Source of the DNA: JASLBX01 sp035762665
GTDB lineage: Bacteria; Actinomycetota; Actinomycetes; Jiangellales; Jiangellaceae
DNA length: 64,000 nucleotides
Assembly (NCBI GenBank): GCA_035762665.1
Contig: DASTNZ010000144.1
Location: forward strand, 62,001-126,000
Direction: 5' to 3'
How positions within the stretch are numbered: the stretch's first letter is position 1; each line of letters begins with the position of its first letter. Shown here piece by piece: positions 1-8,866 of the stretch. The notes below the pieces were generated by a model that did not search any database, was not told the DNA's origin, and saw only the letters and a program-made list of their open reading frames with translations. The translations under genes and the position numbers were made by a program.

Positions 1-171
1 GAGGCGTTGATGCGCTGGGCGATCGAGCAGGCACGGCAGCGGCGCTGTGCGCTCGTTCAGCTCACCAGCGACGATCGGCGGAGGGAAGCCCACCGCTTCT
101 ACCAGCGGCTCGGCTTCACGGCCTCGCACACAGGCTTCAAGCTCCCTCTCGAGTACTCCACCTCCCCTTGA
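1..171 (+). CDS. GNAT family N-acetyltransferase, 3' end only
   Basis: The window opens inside a reading frame whose last 56 codons end at a TGA. The residues ALVQLTSDDRR and AHRFYQRLGF are the closing beta-strand/helix pattern of GNAT acetyltransferases, where the (F)YxxxGF block helps hold acetyl-CoA. The substrate cannot be inferred because the N-terminal half lies outside the window. It converges on holB, with a strong hairpin between them. Confidence 0.75.
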   Translation, partial: EALMRWAIEQARQRRCALVQLTSDDRRREAHRFYQRLGFTASHTGFKLPLEYSTSP

Positions 172-177
172 TCGTCT

Positions 178-208
178 GCACTTTCCGGCTGCATAACACG
201 GAAAGTGC
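178..208. terminator. Bidirectional hairpin between GNAT gene and holB
   Basis: GCACTTTCCG (178-187) is the exact reverse complement of CGGAAAGTGC (199-208), giving a 10-bp stem with an 11-nt loop. It lies between two convergent genes, so it probably terminates both. There is no T-tract, which is common in high-GC actinobacteria. Confidence 0.7.
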
Positions 209-239
209 CGATGATCACGGGGAGGGCGCGGATGGGTCG

Positions 240-1403
240 TCAGCCCTCGCGGAGGGTCAGGGCCATCGCCTCCAAAGTCAGCAGCGGGGCGGCGTTGGCC
301 TCAAGAGCCTCTCGGGCCGCCACGACGGCCTCCATCCGACGCAGCGTCGACTCCGCGGTGGAACCCCGCGCGAGCCGATCGAGCGACGGCCGCTTGTCTT
401 CGTTGATCAGTTCAGCACCGGTCGCGAGCTGTAAGGAAAGTACGTCTCGGTAGACGGCCAGCACGTCGACCAGCGCCCGGTCGATAGAGTCGCGCTGCAC
501 CCTGGTGCGGCGCATCTTCTGCTCGCGCTCGAGTTCCTTGACGGCGGCATCCATGGCACGGGGCCGGCGGCCGACCGTACCGGCTCCGAGGGCCCTCTTC
601 AGCTCCTCGGCTTCCCTCGCATCGAGTGCGTCGCAATGCCGCTCGGCGTCCGCCTTGGCCGCCTCGACCAGCGCGCTGGCGGCATCCAGGCAGGTACGCA
701 GGTCGTTCAGCGAGAACGGCAACCGCAGTACTTCGTCGCGCCGGGCGCGCACCTCTTCTCCGGTGGCCAGCGCGCGAGCCCGGCCGATGTGTCCCTGTGA
801 GACACGCGCGGCAAAAGCCGCAAGCTCGGGGTCCACACCATCTGTGTCGACGAGATACTGGGCCACCTCGTCATTCGGCGGCGTCCGTAGCTGCACGACG
901 CGGCAGCGGGATCGGATCGTGGGGATGATGTCCTCGCCGGTCGGCGCACACAGCATCCAGACCGTCCGCCGCGGCGGTTCTTCGAGCGCGAGCAGCAGAG
1001 CGTCCGCGGCGTCCTCCCCGAGCCGGTCGGCATCCTCGACCACGACGATCTGCCAGCGGCCGCGAGACGGACGCAGGGCCGCTTTCGGCACCAGTTCGCG
1101 GATCTGCTTGATCCTGATCCACAGCCCATCGGTGACCAGGTTGGCGACGTCCGGGTGGGCGCCAGAGCGAACGTCAGCACATTCCGCGCATTCCCCGCAC
1201 CCGCCCCGAGGGCACTGGAGGGCCGTCGCAAAGGCCCGCGCCGCGACCGAGCGGCCCGATCCGGGTGGGCCGGTGAACAGCCAGCCATGTGTCATCGCGC
1301 TGCCGGCCGTGGCCTCACCTCGCAGAATGGCGGCTGCGTCGTCGACTGTGCGCTGCAGCATCGGCACGACGGTCTGCCCGATGACGGCATCCCACACCGT
1401 CAC
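240..1403 (-). CDS. holB: DNA polymerase III delta' subunit
   Basis: 387 aa AAA+ protein, part of the clamp loader that places the beta sliding clamp on DNA. The P-loop reads GPPGSGRS, with Arg in place of the usual Lys, as expected for the non-hydrolysing delta' subunit. A zinc module with four Cys (CPRGGCGECAEC) follows, and a DADRLGEDAADALLLALEEPP segment matches the Walker B/sensor region. The ATG overlaps the tmk stop (ATGA), so the two are translationally coupled. The tmk-holB order is conserved in many actinobacteria. The C-terminal third (from about residue 230) is the less conserved collar domain. Confidence 0.93.
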   Translation of the reverse strand: MTVWDAVIGQTVVPMLQRTVDDAAAILRGEATAGSAMTHGWLFTGPPGSGRSVAARAFATALQCPRGGCGECAECADVRSGAHPDVANLVTDGLWIRIKQIRELVPKAALRPSRGRWQIVVVEDADRLGEDAADALLLALEEPPRRTVWMLCAPTGEDIIPTIRSRCRVVQLRTPPNDEVAQYLVDTDGVDPELAAFAARVSQGHIGRARALATGEEVRARRDEVLRLPFSLNDLRTCLDAASALVEAAKADAERHCDALDAREAEELKRALGAGTVGRRPRAMDAAVKELEREQKMRRTRVQRDSIDRALVDVLAVYRDVLSLQLATGAELINEDKRPSLDRLARGSTAESTLRRMEAVVAAREALEANAAPLLTLEAMALTLREG

Positions 1404-2026
1404 CTGTTCATCACCTTCTCGACGTGTTCTGCGATTAGCTCAGCGACCTGAGCCGGCGGCAAGGAGGCGTCCAGGACCAGGTAGCGGCCCGGGTCGGCGG
1501 CGGCTCGGTCGAGGTACGCCTGCCGGACGATCTCGTGGAACTCGGATTCCTCGCGCTCGAGCCGGTCGCCGAGCCCAGCGATGCGGGGACGGCGTACATC
1601 TTCCGGGACGTCGAGCACCACGGTCAGATCAGGCAGCAGTCCGCCGGTGGCGAACGCCGACAGAGCTGCGATTTCGTCCACACCAAGGTCACGCCCTACG
1701 CCTTGGTAGGCGATCGACGAGTCGATGTAGCGGTCGGTGATGACCACCGCGCCGCGCTCCAGGGCCGGACGGATCAGCGCCGCAACATGCTCGGCGCGGT
1801 CGGCGGCGTACAGCAACGCTTCGGCGCGTGGATCTAATCCTTCGCTGGCCACATCGAGGACGAGGCGGCGGACGTCCGGACCGATCCGGGTGTCGCCCGG
1901 TTCGTAGGTGAGCACCACTTCGTGGCCAGCCTCGCGCAGCCGCCCGGCGAGCAGGCGAGCCTGAGTGGATTTGCCCGCTCCATCGCCACCTTCGATCGCG
2001 ATGAACACGCCGCTGTAGTCGGCCAC
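1400..2026 (-). CDS. tmk: Thymidylate kinase
   Basis: About 208 aa. Phosphorylates dTMP to dTDP. It has the P-loop EGGDGAGKST near the N terminus, the dTMP-binding DRY motif (ITDRYIDSSIAYQG) and a LID-like region. The frame stays open upstream to an ATG at 2146, but that extension has no family similarity. GTG at 2026 places the P-loop close to the N terminus, as in the family; GTG at 2008 is a second option, and no clear Shine-Dalgarno separates them. It is the first gene of the tmk-holB pair and is divergent from the PAP2 gene. Confidence 0.92.
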   Translation of the reverse strand: MADYSGVFIAIEGGDGAGKSTQARLLAGRLREAGHEVVLTYEPGDTRIGPDVRRLVLDVASEGLDPRAEALLYAADRAEHVAALIRPALERGAVVITDRYIDSSIAYQGVGRDLGVDEIAALSAFATGGLLPDLTVVLDVPEDVRRPRIAGLGDRLEREESEFHEIVRQAYLDRAAADPGRYLVLDASLPPAQVAELIAEHVEKVMNR

Positions 2027-2249
2027 CAGGACAGCGTAGTGACGTTCTCCGACAGCACATGAGGGACCGGCTCCGGGAAACCCCGCAGAGCGCTGCCCGG
2101 GATGACCCTGGTTGATCCCTGGATGAGCCGATGGACCCTTGTTCACCTGCTACGACGCCGAGGATCGTGGAGGTAGAGGCAGCTCGAGCGGCCAATTCTC
2201 AGCGTGTTCACAGCGGGTGATTGGTAGGCATTCATTCAGGGGGTTGATC

Positions 2250-3173
2250 GTGACGACCAGTACCGGGCAGCTGACCGCTGCACGCGCCGTTGGACTGCCG
2301 ATCCTGCGCCGAACGGCGACCGGACGGCAACCAGGTACAGCATCGCGCCCTGCGTCAAATGGAACCACCCGACCTGCACCGGACGGCGCAAAGGTCACTC
2401 GCTGGCACGAACCGGGCGGCGGTGAGACGCCGCACGGGCCAGGCGCACGCAGCCGCTTACTGATGATGTTCCGTGAGTTGGCGCTCGTAGGAACGGCCGC
2501 ACTTCTGTACACGCTCGTGCGAGGGCTGACCGACGATCGCGTGAACCTAGCCTTCGCCAACGCGGAGCGGCTGATCTCGTTCGAACGGGGAATCGGCATC
2601 TTCGTCGAGCCGCGACTGCAAAGCTGGGCGGTCGCCAGCGATGTGATCGTCAACCTGGCCAATGCGGTCTACATCCTGTACTGGCCGATCATCATCGGCA
2701 CCTTGCTTTGGCTGCTGGCGCGGCGATCAGGGGCCTATCCGTTCTACCGAAACGCGCTCCTTGCATCGGGTGGAATCGCGCTGGTGGTGTTCGCCCTCTT
2801 CCCACTCGCCCCGCCGAGGTTCCTGCCGGAACACGGCTTCGTCGACACCATCGCGGCGCACTCGGATGGGTACCGGGAGTTCAACGCGTCGGCGCTGGTC
2901 AACGAGTACGCGGCGATGCCGAGTCTGCATTTCGGCTGGGTACTGCTTTCCGGCATTGCGATCTACCGCCTGGTAGATCACCGGCTCGCGCGGGTGGTCG
3001 CTATTGCGCTACCGATCCTGATGCTGTCGGCCATCGTCCTGACGGGCAATCACTATCTGATGGACGCCGTCGTGGGCGGCGGAGTTGTCCTCGCAGGCCT
3101 CGGCGTCGCGCACCTGCTGGGCCGCCGGGCCGCCTCACGATCCGTCCGCGAGTGGGCGGCCCACCAGGCTTAG
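2250..3173 (+). CDS. PAP2-superfamily membrane phosphatase / inositolphosphotransferase-like
   Basis: 307 aa integral membrane protein. The GTG start follows AGGGGG at good spacing; about 70 hydrophilic residues precede the first membrane segment. The C-terminal half has the PAP2 signatures: PSLHFGW (residues about 221-227) and GNHYLMDAVVGG, each carrying a catalytic His. The arrangement matches the PAP2_3 (Aur1/Ipt1-like) group, which acts on lipid phosphates or transfers inositol phosphate. The substrate is unknown. The last codons (WAAHQA and stop) fall inside palindromic repeat copy 1, so the natural C terminus was probably reshaped by that repeat. Confidence 0.8.
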   Translation: MTTSTGQLTAARAVGLPILRRTATGRQPGTASRPASNGTTRPAPDGAKVTRWHEPGGGETPHGPGARSRLLMMFRELALVGTAALLYTLVRGLTDDRVNLAFANAERLISFERGIGIFVEPRLQSWAVASDVIVNLANAVYILYWPIIIGTLLWLLARRSGAYPFYRNALLASGGIALVVFALFPLAPPRFLPEHGFVDTIAAHSDGYREFNASALVNEYAAMPSLHFGWVLLSGIAIYRLVDHRLARVVAIALPILMLSAIVLTGNHYLMDAVVGGGVVLAGLGVAHLLGRRAASRSVREWAAHQA

Positions 3174-3228
3174 CCACGTAGCTACCGGCGTGCGAGCCGA
3201 TAAGTCGTGCCGCCTGCCGAACGTGATC
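3154..3228 (-). repeat. Palindromic intergenic repeat, copy 1
   Basis: About 75 bp. Read on the minus strand it begins GATCACGTTCGGCAGGCGG, continues through a degenerate hairpin and ends GGCTAAGCCTGGTGGGC. The same two end boxes occur at 33760, 47992 and 54849. In this copy the hairpin arms are eroded. It lies between the convergent PAP2 and topA genes and includes the PAP2 stop codon. Confidence 0.75.
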
Positions 3229-3233
3229 GAACG

Positions 3234-5879
3234 TCAGGAGCTGGAGCCGGATCGGGCCGCCCCGCGGCCGGGGCGCCGAGCCGCACCCTTGGCCCGCTTG
3301 TCGGCCATCAGCTCGACGGCGCGATCGTGAGTGAGCTGCTCGATGCTGGTGCCGCGTGGGACGGTCACGTTCGTCTCACCATCGGTGATGTACGGGCCGA
3401 ACCGGCCGTCCTTGACCACCAGCGGCTTACCGCTCGCGGGGTCGGTCCCCAGCTCGCGCAGCGGTGCAGCGGCGGCCGCCCGCCCCCGCCGGCCCTTGGG
3501 CTCGGCGAACAACGCCTCGGCCTGCTCGACAGTTACCGTGAAAAGCGACTCCTCATCCGTTAGCGACCGGGTCTCCGCGCCCTTCTTCACGTACGGGCCA
3601 TACCGCCCGTTCGCGGCCACGATCTCGGCGCCTTCGGCGTCCTTGCCGACCGTTCGGGGCAACGTCAGCAGGCGCAATGCGTCGTCGAGCGTCACGGCCT
3701 CGACGGACATCGATTTGAACAGCGAAGCGGTCCGTGGCTTCGTCCCAGATGGGACGTCGTTCGGCAACACCTCGGTGACGTACGGACCGTATCGGCCCGA
3801 CCTGGCGACAATCTTCCGGCCGGTAGCCGGATCGGAGCCGAGCTCGCGGTCGCCGTTGCCAGTAGCCAGCAGTTCCTTGGCCTTGGCAATGGTCAGCTCG
3901 TCCGGCGGCAGATCCTCGGGCACGCTGCCGCGATTTCCATCCGCATCTTCGACGTACGGGCCGTACCGGCCCACCCGCACGACCACACCGTCGTCGAGCG
4001 GGAACGACGAGATGGCCCGGGCGTCGATCTCGCCGAGGTTGTCGACCAGGTGCTTGATGCCCTCGATCTGATCGTCGCCGCTCCAGAACCGGGCCAGTTC
4101 GGCAGCCCGTTCCGCCCGGCCGGCGGCGATCTCGTCCAGCCGGTCCTCCATCCGGGCGGTGAACTCATAGTCGACCAGCCAGGTGAAGTGTTTCTCCAGC
4201 AGTTGGGTCACCGCGAACGCCAGCCAGGACGGCACGAGAGCCGTGCCCTTCTTGAAGACATACCCGCGGTCCAGAATCGTCCGCATGGTCGGCGCATAGG
4301 TCGACGGCCGGCCGATCTCGCGCTCCTCGAGCTCACGCACCAGGGTGGCTTCGGTGTACCGCGCCGGGGGCTTGGTGGAGTGGCTGTCCGCGGACACGTC
4401 GGTGGCGGTCAAGGCTTGGCCATCGGCCAGGTTCGGCAGCCGCCGCTCGCGGTCGTCCCGCTGCTCCTCCGGGTCGTCCGTACTCTCGACGTATGCCTTG
4501 AGGAAGCCGAAGAAAGTAATCGTCTTGCCGGATGCGCCGAACTCGACTGGCTCTCCGGACGCGGCTGTCGCACCGACCCGGACTGTCAGTGTCTGGCCGA
4601 CCGCGTCCCGCATCTGCGAGGCCACCGTTCGTTTCCAGATGAGCTCGTAGAGCCGGAAGTCGTCTCCGGTCAGACCGGTCTCACCGGGGGTGCGGAATGT
4701 CTCGCCGGCCGGCCGGATCGCCTCGTGTGCCTCCTGCGCGTTCTTGACCTTGCTGCTGTAGCGCCTGGGCGCCTCTGGCAGGTACTCGGCACCGTAGAGC
4801 TGGGCCACCTGGCGGCGCGCCGCGGCGATCGCCGACTCCGACAGCGTGATGGAGTCGGTACGCATGTACGTGATGAACCCGCCCTCGTACAACCGCTGCG
4901 CGACTTGCATGGTGCGGGCGGCCCCGAAGCTCAGCTTGCGGGATGCTTCCTGCTGTAGCGTCGTCGTCCGGAACGGCGCGTAAGGGCTGCGCTTGTACGG
5001 CTTGGATTCGACCGAGGTGACTTCGAACGCAGCGGTGAGTGCCGCGGCAAGCGCACGCGCTCGTTGCTCATCGAGGATGACGACGCCGGCCGAGCGGTCC
5101 TTCAGCTGGCCCCGGGAGTCGAAGTCACGCCCCTGGGCCACTCGCGATCCGGCGACCGAGATCAAGCGTGCTTCGAACGACCCCGATTCGTCGTCCGCGC
5201 CGGTGTCGAGGGTGGCGACCAGATCCCAGTAGTCTGCCGCCCGGAATGCCATCCGTTCCCGCTCACGGTCGACGACGAGTCGCGTGGCGACACTCTGCAC
5301 GCGGCCGGCGGACAGGCCCTGCATCACCTTCCGCCACAGCACTGGAGAGACCTCATACCCGTACAGGCGGTCGACGATCCGGCGCGCTTCCTGGGCGTCG
5401 ACCAGATCCTCGTCGATGTCGCGCGGATTCTCGATGGCTGCCGTGATCGCGTCGCGGGTGATCTCGTTGAAGACCATCCGCTTGACCGGCACCTTGGGTT
5501 TGAGCTCTTCGCGCAGGTGCCACGCAATGGCCTCGCCCTCACGGTCTTCGTCCGTGGCGAGTAGTAGCTCGTCGACGTCCTTGAGCGCGGCCTTGAGCTT
5601 CTTGACCTGATCCTTCGCCCGGCCGGCCGGGACGACGTAGAGCGGCTCGAAGCCGCCGTCGACGTCCACGCCGACCGGCGCCCCGAACCGGTCCCGCTTA
5701 GCCGCCGGCACCTCCGTCTTCTTGGTCGGCAGGTCGCGGATGTGCCCGAATGAGGACTCCACGACATACCCCCTACCGAGGTAGCCGGCAATCGTCTTCA
5801 CCTTGGCAGGCGACTCGACGATAACCAGGCGGCGCAGGCCGTCGTTAGTCGTGCGGGCCACGTTTGGTTGCTCCTCCAT
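3234..5879 (-). CDS. topA: DNA topoisomerase I (type IA)
   Basis: 881 aa, normal for actinobacteria. Relaxes negatively supercoiled DNA through a covalent 5'-phosphotyrosine. The Toprim domain begins LVIVESPAKVKTI and carries ATDEDREGEAIAWH (acidic DxDxE). The catalytic tyrosine is in FITYMRTDSITLS. Instead of zinc fingers the C terminus has four repeats built on GR(Y/F)GPY followed by a Lys/Arg-rich tail (GAARRPGRGAARSG), typical of mycobacterial and streptomycete TopA. The start MEEQPNVART has no clear Shine-Dalgarno. A perfect TTGACA and a palindrome lie just upstream. Confidence 0.96.
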   Translation of the reverse strand: MEEQPNVARTTNDGLRRLVIVESPAKVKTIAGYLGRGYVVESSFGHIRDLPTKKTEVPAAKRDRFGAPVGVDVDGGFEPLYVVPAGRAKDQVKKLKAALKDVDELLLATDEDREGEAIAWHLREELKPKVPVKRMVFNEITRDAITAAIENPRDIDEDLVDAQEARRIVDRLYGYEVSPVLWRKVMQGLSAGRVQSVATRLVVDRERERMAFRAADYWDLVATLDTGADDESGSFEARLISVAGSRVAQGRDFDSRGQLKDRSAGVVILDEQRARALAAALTAAFEVTSVESKPYKRSPYAPFRTTTLQQEASRKLSFGAARTMQVAQRLYEGGFITYMRTDSITLSESAIAAARRQVAQLYGAEYLPEAPRRYSSKVKNAQEAHEAIRPAGETFRTPGETGLTGDDFRLYELIWKRTVASQMRDAVGQTLTVRVGATAASGEPVEFGASGKTITFFGFLKAYVESTDDPEEQRDDRERRLPNLADGQALTATDVSADSHSTKPPARYTEATLVRELEEREIGRPSTYAPTMRTILDRGYVFKKGTALVPSWLAFAVTQLLEKHFTWLVDYEFTARMEDRLDEIAAGRAERAAELARFWSGDDQIEGIKHLVDNLGEIDARAISSFPLDDGVVVRVGRYGPYVEDADGNRGSVPEDLPPDELTIAKAKELLATGNGDRELGSDPATGRKIVARSGRYGPYVTEVLPNDVPSGTKPRTASLFKSMSVEAVTLDDALRLLTLPRTVGKDAEGAEIVAANGRYGPYVKKGAETRSLTDEESLFTVTVEQAEALFAEPKGRRGRAAAAAPLRELGTDPASGKPLVVKDGRFGPYITDGETNVTVPRGTSIEQLTHDRAVELMADKRAKGAARRPGRGAARSGSSS

Positions 5880-5906
5880 GCGCGTACATCAACAGGCGAA
5901 GTGTGC

Positions 5907-5930
5907 GACCAACCCAGTTGGTCCTGTCAA
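5907..5930 (-). promoter_or_regulatory. topA upstream region: palindrome beside a TTGACA box
   Basis: GACCAAC-CCA-GTTGGTC (5907-5923) is a perfect 7-bp inverted repeat with a 3-nt centre. Immediately upstream on the minus strand is TTGACA (5930-5925), a consensus -35 hexamer. The palindrome fills the expected spacer, so a bound protein could block or remodel the promoter. No good -10 hexamer is visible at 16-18 bp, so the promoter call is weak. Confidence 0.4.
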
Positions 5931-5991
5931 CTCGGATAGGACAACGCACGGTATACGACCTCTCTTCCAAGTCGAGAACACGGCGTTATCG

Positions 5992-6030
5992 CAAAGACTA
6001 TTTTGCAAAATCTCCTTTGTAATCTAGTCT
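5992..6030 (+). promoter_or_regulatory. Probable ArsR operator and promoter
   Basis: ATTTTGCAAAAT (6000-6011) is a perfect 12-bp palindrome, flanked symmetrically by CAAAG (5992-5996) and CTTTG (6015-6019). TTGCAA (6003-6008) can act as -35 and TAGTCT (6025-6030) as -10 with a 16-bp spacer. That places the start of transcription at or next to the GTG at 6038. The dyad sits on the -35, the classic place for a repressor of the ArsR family made by the next gene. Confidence 0.6.
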
Positions 6031-6037
6031 GTTTGGC

Positions 6038-6616
6038 GTGGCACCCACCCGCAAGCAGATCAGTGACGTCAATACCCTGCGAGCGCTCGCTCATCCGCTG
6101 CGTGTCCGGCTTCTCGGAGCACTCCGGCTCGATGGCCCGGCGACGGCGTCAGAACTGGGAAGACGGTTCGGCGAGTCCAGCGGTTCTACCTCCTATCACT
6201 TGCGCCAGCTCGAACGGTTCGGCTTCGTCGTCGAGGACGACGAGCAGCCGTCGCGCCGCGAACGGCGCTGGCGGGCCGCCCATGACGTGACGAGCTTCCG
6301 ACCCGCCGACTTCCTCGAACAGGCTGCGGGCCGCGAGGCGCTCGAAGTCATGGATAAAGAATGGCTGCGCTTTCTGGTCGACACCGTGCAGGCCTGGAAT
6401 CGCGAACGGGACAACTGGCCACGTGAATGGGTTGAGGCGGCGGACAGGAGTGACTTGTTGATGCGGCTCCGTCCAGGCGACCTCGCACAGCTGTCGCAGG
6501 AACTGCTCGACGTTGCCCGCCGGTGGGCGGGCAATCAGCGATCTGAGGACGATCCTGAAGCGCGGCAGGTGATCGTAAACATTCTGGCCACGCCGGTCGC
6601 TGGGGGCGTGCCATGA
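6038..6616 (+). CDS. ArsR-family winged-helix transcriptional regulator
   Basis: 192 aa. The N terminus (residues 8-90) is an HTH_20/ArsR domain: ISDVNTLRALAHPLRVRLLGAL, ATASELGRRF, then the recognition helix SSGSTSYHLRQLERFGFV and a basic wing (SRRERRW). The C-terminal half has no metal-binding Cys cluster, so it is probably not a metal sensor. Its GTG start seems leaderless. The stop overlaps the MFS start (ATGA), so it probably controls that transporter and itself through the dyad in its promoter. Inducer unknown. Confidence 0.85.
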   Translation: MAPTRKQISDVNTLRALAHPLRVRLLGALRLDGPATASELGRRFGESSGSTSYHLRQLERFGFVVEDDEQPSRRERRWRAAHDVTSFRPADFLEQAAGREALEVMDKEWLRFLVDTVQAWNRERDNWPREWVEAADRSDLLMRLRPGDLAQLSQELLDVARRWAGNQRSEDDPEARQVIVNILATPVAGGVP

Positions 6617-7878
6617 CGCTCACCGCCCGCCAGGCGCGCACCCGGTTCTTGATTCTGGAGGCGCTGCGCTGGTTTCCTACCGGGCTGCTGCTCCCAGTGT
6701 GGGCCCTGCTCCCGGTCGAGCGAGGTCTGACCCTCGCGCAACTCGGCGTGGCCGCCGCCGCACAGGGCGTGGTGGTGCTCGCCCTGGAGCTTCCGACGGG
6801 CGGGCTGTCGGACTCGCTTGGTCGCCGGCCAGTGCTGCTGGCCTCCGTGGTGCTCTCTCTTGCATCGCTCGGGCTGGTTTTCGTCGCCAATTCGTTCGTC
6901 CTGTTCGCTGCGGCGTTCGCTGTCCAGGGTGTCTATCGGGCCCTCGACAGCGGACCTCTGCAGGCGTGGTACGTCGACGTGACGCTCGCCGCCGACCCGG
7001 ACCGGGACGTCACCGGCGGGCTCTCCGCAGGGGGTACTGTGACCGGCCTCGCGATCGGCTGTGGTGCACTCACCGGTGCCGGCTTGGTCGCATTGGACCC
7101 GCTCCAGCGGGTCGAGGCGCTCGCCACGCCGGTGCTGGCCGCAGGCGCCGTGCAGCTTGTGGCATTGTCTGCCATCGGCGTGCTGGTGGCAGAGGTGCGC
7201 CGCGCCCGCGGCTTGTCGGCTGTGGTGCGCTCCGTCGCCTCCGTTCCGCGGGTCATAGGCGGTGGCGTACGGCTACTTCGCGGCTCACGCATCTTGGCAG
7301 CCCTTGTCGCAGTCGAGCTGTTCTGGGGCTTCGGCATGGTGGCCTTCGAGGTGCTGATGCCGATCCGGCTGGCAGAGGTCACCGGCGGCACGGGCGACGC
7401 GGCGGCTCTCATGGGTCCGGCCGGGGCCGGTGCATGGGCTGCCGCTGCCGCAGGAGCTGGCCTGGCGGGGTTGGCCGCCCGCTGGTTCAGTACCTCGTCG
7501 ACCGCCGCCGCGCTCCGGGTACTCCAGGGCCTGACCGTTGCCGGCATGGCGGTGTTCGCCGGACCGGTCGGGATCGTGACCGCATATCTAGCGACCTACG
7601 CTGTCCATGGCGCGTCCAACCCACTGCACCATTCGCTCCTTCACCAGCAGGTAACCAGTCAGCATCGGACGACCGTCCTGTCGTTGAACTCGATGGTCGC
7701 CCAACCGGCCGGAGCGGTTGGCCTCGTGGTGCTCACCGCCGTCGCCGACGGCGTGTCGGTCCAGTTCGCCATCATCTGTGGCGCCACCGTGCTCGCCCTG
7801 GCCGCCCCGCTCTACCTCCCTGCGTGGCGGGCACATCGGGAGCGATCAGCGCTAGATGCCGCTACGGTCGGTGCCTGA
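6613..7878 (+). CDS. MFS transporter
   Basis: 421 aa with about 12 hydrophobic segments. The loop after the second segment reads GGLSDSLGRRPVLL, the MFS motif A (GxxxDxxGRR). It is a likely drug or metabolite exporter of the DHA1 type, by general similarity only. Coupled by a 4-nt overlap to the ArsR gene, so expression is probably released when the regulator leaves its operator. Confidence 0.88.
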   Translation: MTLTARQARTRFLILEALRWFPTGLLLPVWALLPVERGLTLAQLGVAAAAQGVVVLALELPTGGLSDSLGRRPVLLASVVLSLASLGLVFVANSFVLFAAAFAVQGVYRALDSGPLQAWYVDVTLAADPDRDVTGGLSAGGTVTGLAIGCGALTGAGLVALDPLQRVEALATPVLAAGAVQLVALSAIGVLVAEVRRARGLSAVVRSVASVPRVIGGGVRLLRGSRILAALVAVELFWGFGMVAFEVLMPIRLAEVTGGTGDAAALMGPAGAGAWAAAAAGAGLAGLAARWFSTSSTAAALRVLQGLTVAGMAVFAGPVGIVTAYLATYAVHGASNPLHHSLLHQQVTSQHRTTVLSLNSMVAQPAGAVGLVVLTAVADGVSVQFAIICGATVLALAAPLYLPAWRAHRERSALDAATVGA

Positions 7879-8002
7879 AGGCGCGCCGACGCGGTGGTGG
7901 CGGGATCCAATCCGATCATTCGGACCGGGCCGGCGATCATTGCCGATAGGCCAATGCAACAGCGCAGGCCGACCAGGTGCTCACCATCCCGTCAGGAACC
8001 TT

Positions 8003-8008
8003 TAAATT
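8003..8008 (+). promoter_or_regulatory. -10 box of a leaderless transcript
   Basis: TAAATT lies 6 nt before the GTG at 8015 and no Shine-Dalgarno is present, which fits a leaderless mRNA. Upstream, CGATCATT occurs twice, 21 bp apart (7913 and 7934), possibly a regulator site on one face of the helix. Confidence 0.5.
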
Positions 8009-8014
8009 CATCCC

Positions 8015-8866
8015 GTGACTGCGGTGATCGGCACACTCGTGGCTCTTGGCATGCTCGTCGTGGTGCCACTCGGTTTGCGGCTGATCGACACTGCCGGCGG
8101 GCCGGTTGCCGTCATCGCGCAAGCCTGGCCACTGGCCGGCCTGGCCGGCACGGGCTCGCTGATCGTCAGCAGGGGGACGACGATCGCCGTGGTCCTGGCC
8201 GTTGTTTACGCGGCCGTGACCGTGGCGCTGGCGGCCGCCGCCGCGGAGCGCCTGTGGCGGCGCCGCTCGCTCGCACCGGGTGAGATCGCCGTCCTGACGG
8301 CAATGGCGTCGCCGTCCGTCGCTGGCGTAAGTCTCGTCGCCGAGCGCGGCGGCTGGGAGCTGTTGGGTTTCGAGATGACGGTGTTGGCGCTCACGGTGGT
8401 GCACTTCCACTTTGCCGGATTCGCTGCCGCTCTAATCGCCGGCCTGGTATTCACTGCCGCTCCCGGCCCACTCAGTGCCGCGCCGCCGCTGGCGATCCCT
8501 GCCGGGATCGCGGTGGTCTTCGCCGGCTACTTCACCGCAGATGCCGTCGAGCTGGCCGGCACAGTGATTCTTTCCGCAGGCATGTGGGTCGCCGGCTGGC
8601 TCATCTGGCAGCGGATCAGACCTCTGGCCGCGAGCCAACTCACCCGCATCCTCTTCGGTGTCAGCGCGGCTGCGCTCGCGGCCACGATGCTGCTCGCGCT
8701 GAGCTGGGCGGCCGGGCAGGTGTGGGACGCCATCCCCCACCCGTCACTCGACGCGATGGCCGCCACCCACGGAGTCCTCAACGCCGTGCTATTCGCGTCG
8801 GTCGGCCTGGTCGCCTGGCGGCGCCTCCAGCGCGAACGCAGCCTCGGGCTAAGAGCGACCGCCTGA
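8015..8866 (+). CDS. YndJ-like integral membrane protein
   Basis: 283 aa, almost entirely hydrophobic, with about 9 membrane segments. The block LTVVHFHFAGFAAALIAGL, with two His in a membrane helix, and the closing ATHGVLNAVLF segment resemble the YndJ family of uncharacterised membrane proteins. Function unknown. Starts with GTG in a leaderless context. Its TGA is directly followed, base to base, by the stop of the convergent peptidase gene. Confidence 0.7.
   Translation: MTAVIGTLVALGMLVVVPLGLRLIDTAGGPVAVIAQAWPLAGLAGTGSLIVSRGTTIAVVLAVVYAAVTVALAAAAAERLWRRRSLAPGEIAVLTAMASPSVAGVSLVAERGGWELLGFEMTVLALTVVHFHFAGFAAALIAGLVFTAAPGPLSAAPPLAIPAGIAVVFAGYFTADAVELAGTVILSAGMWVAGWLIWQRIRPLAASQLTRILFGVSAAALAATMLLALSWAAGQVWDAIPHPSLDAMAATHGVLNAVLFASVGLVAWRRLQRERSLGLRATA

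Noticed and set aside
505..1740. Long plus-strand frame (411 codons) opposite holB and tmk
   Set aside because: Arg/Ser/Ala-rich antisense shadow of two clearly recognised genes; no family motif or ribosome binding site.
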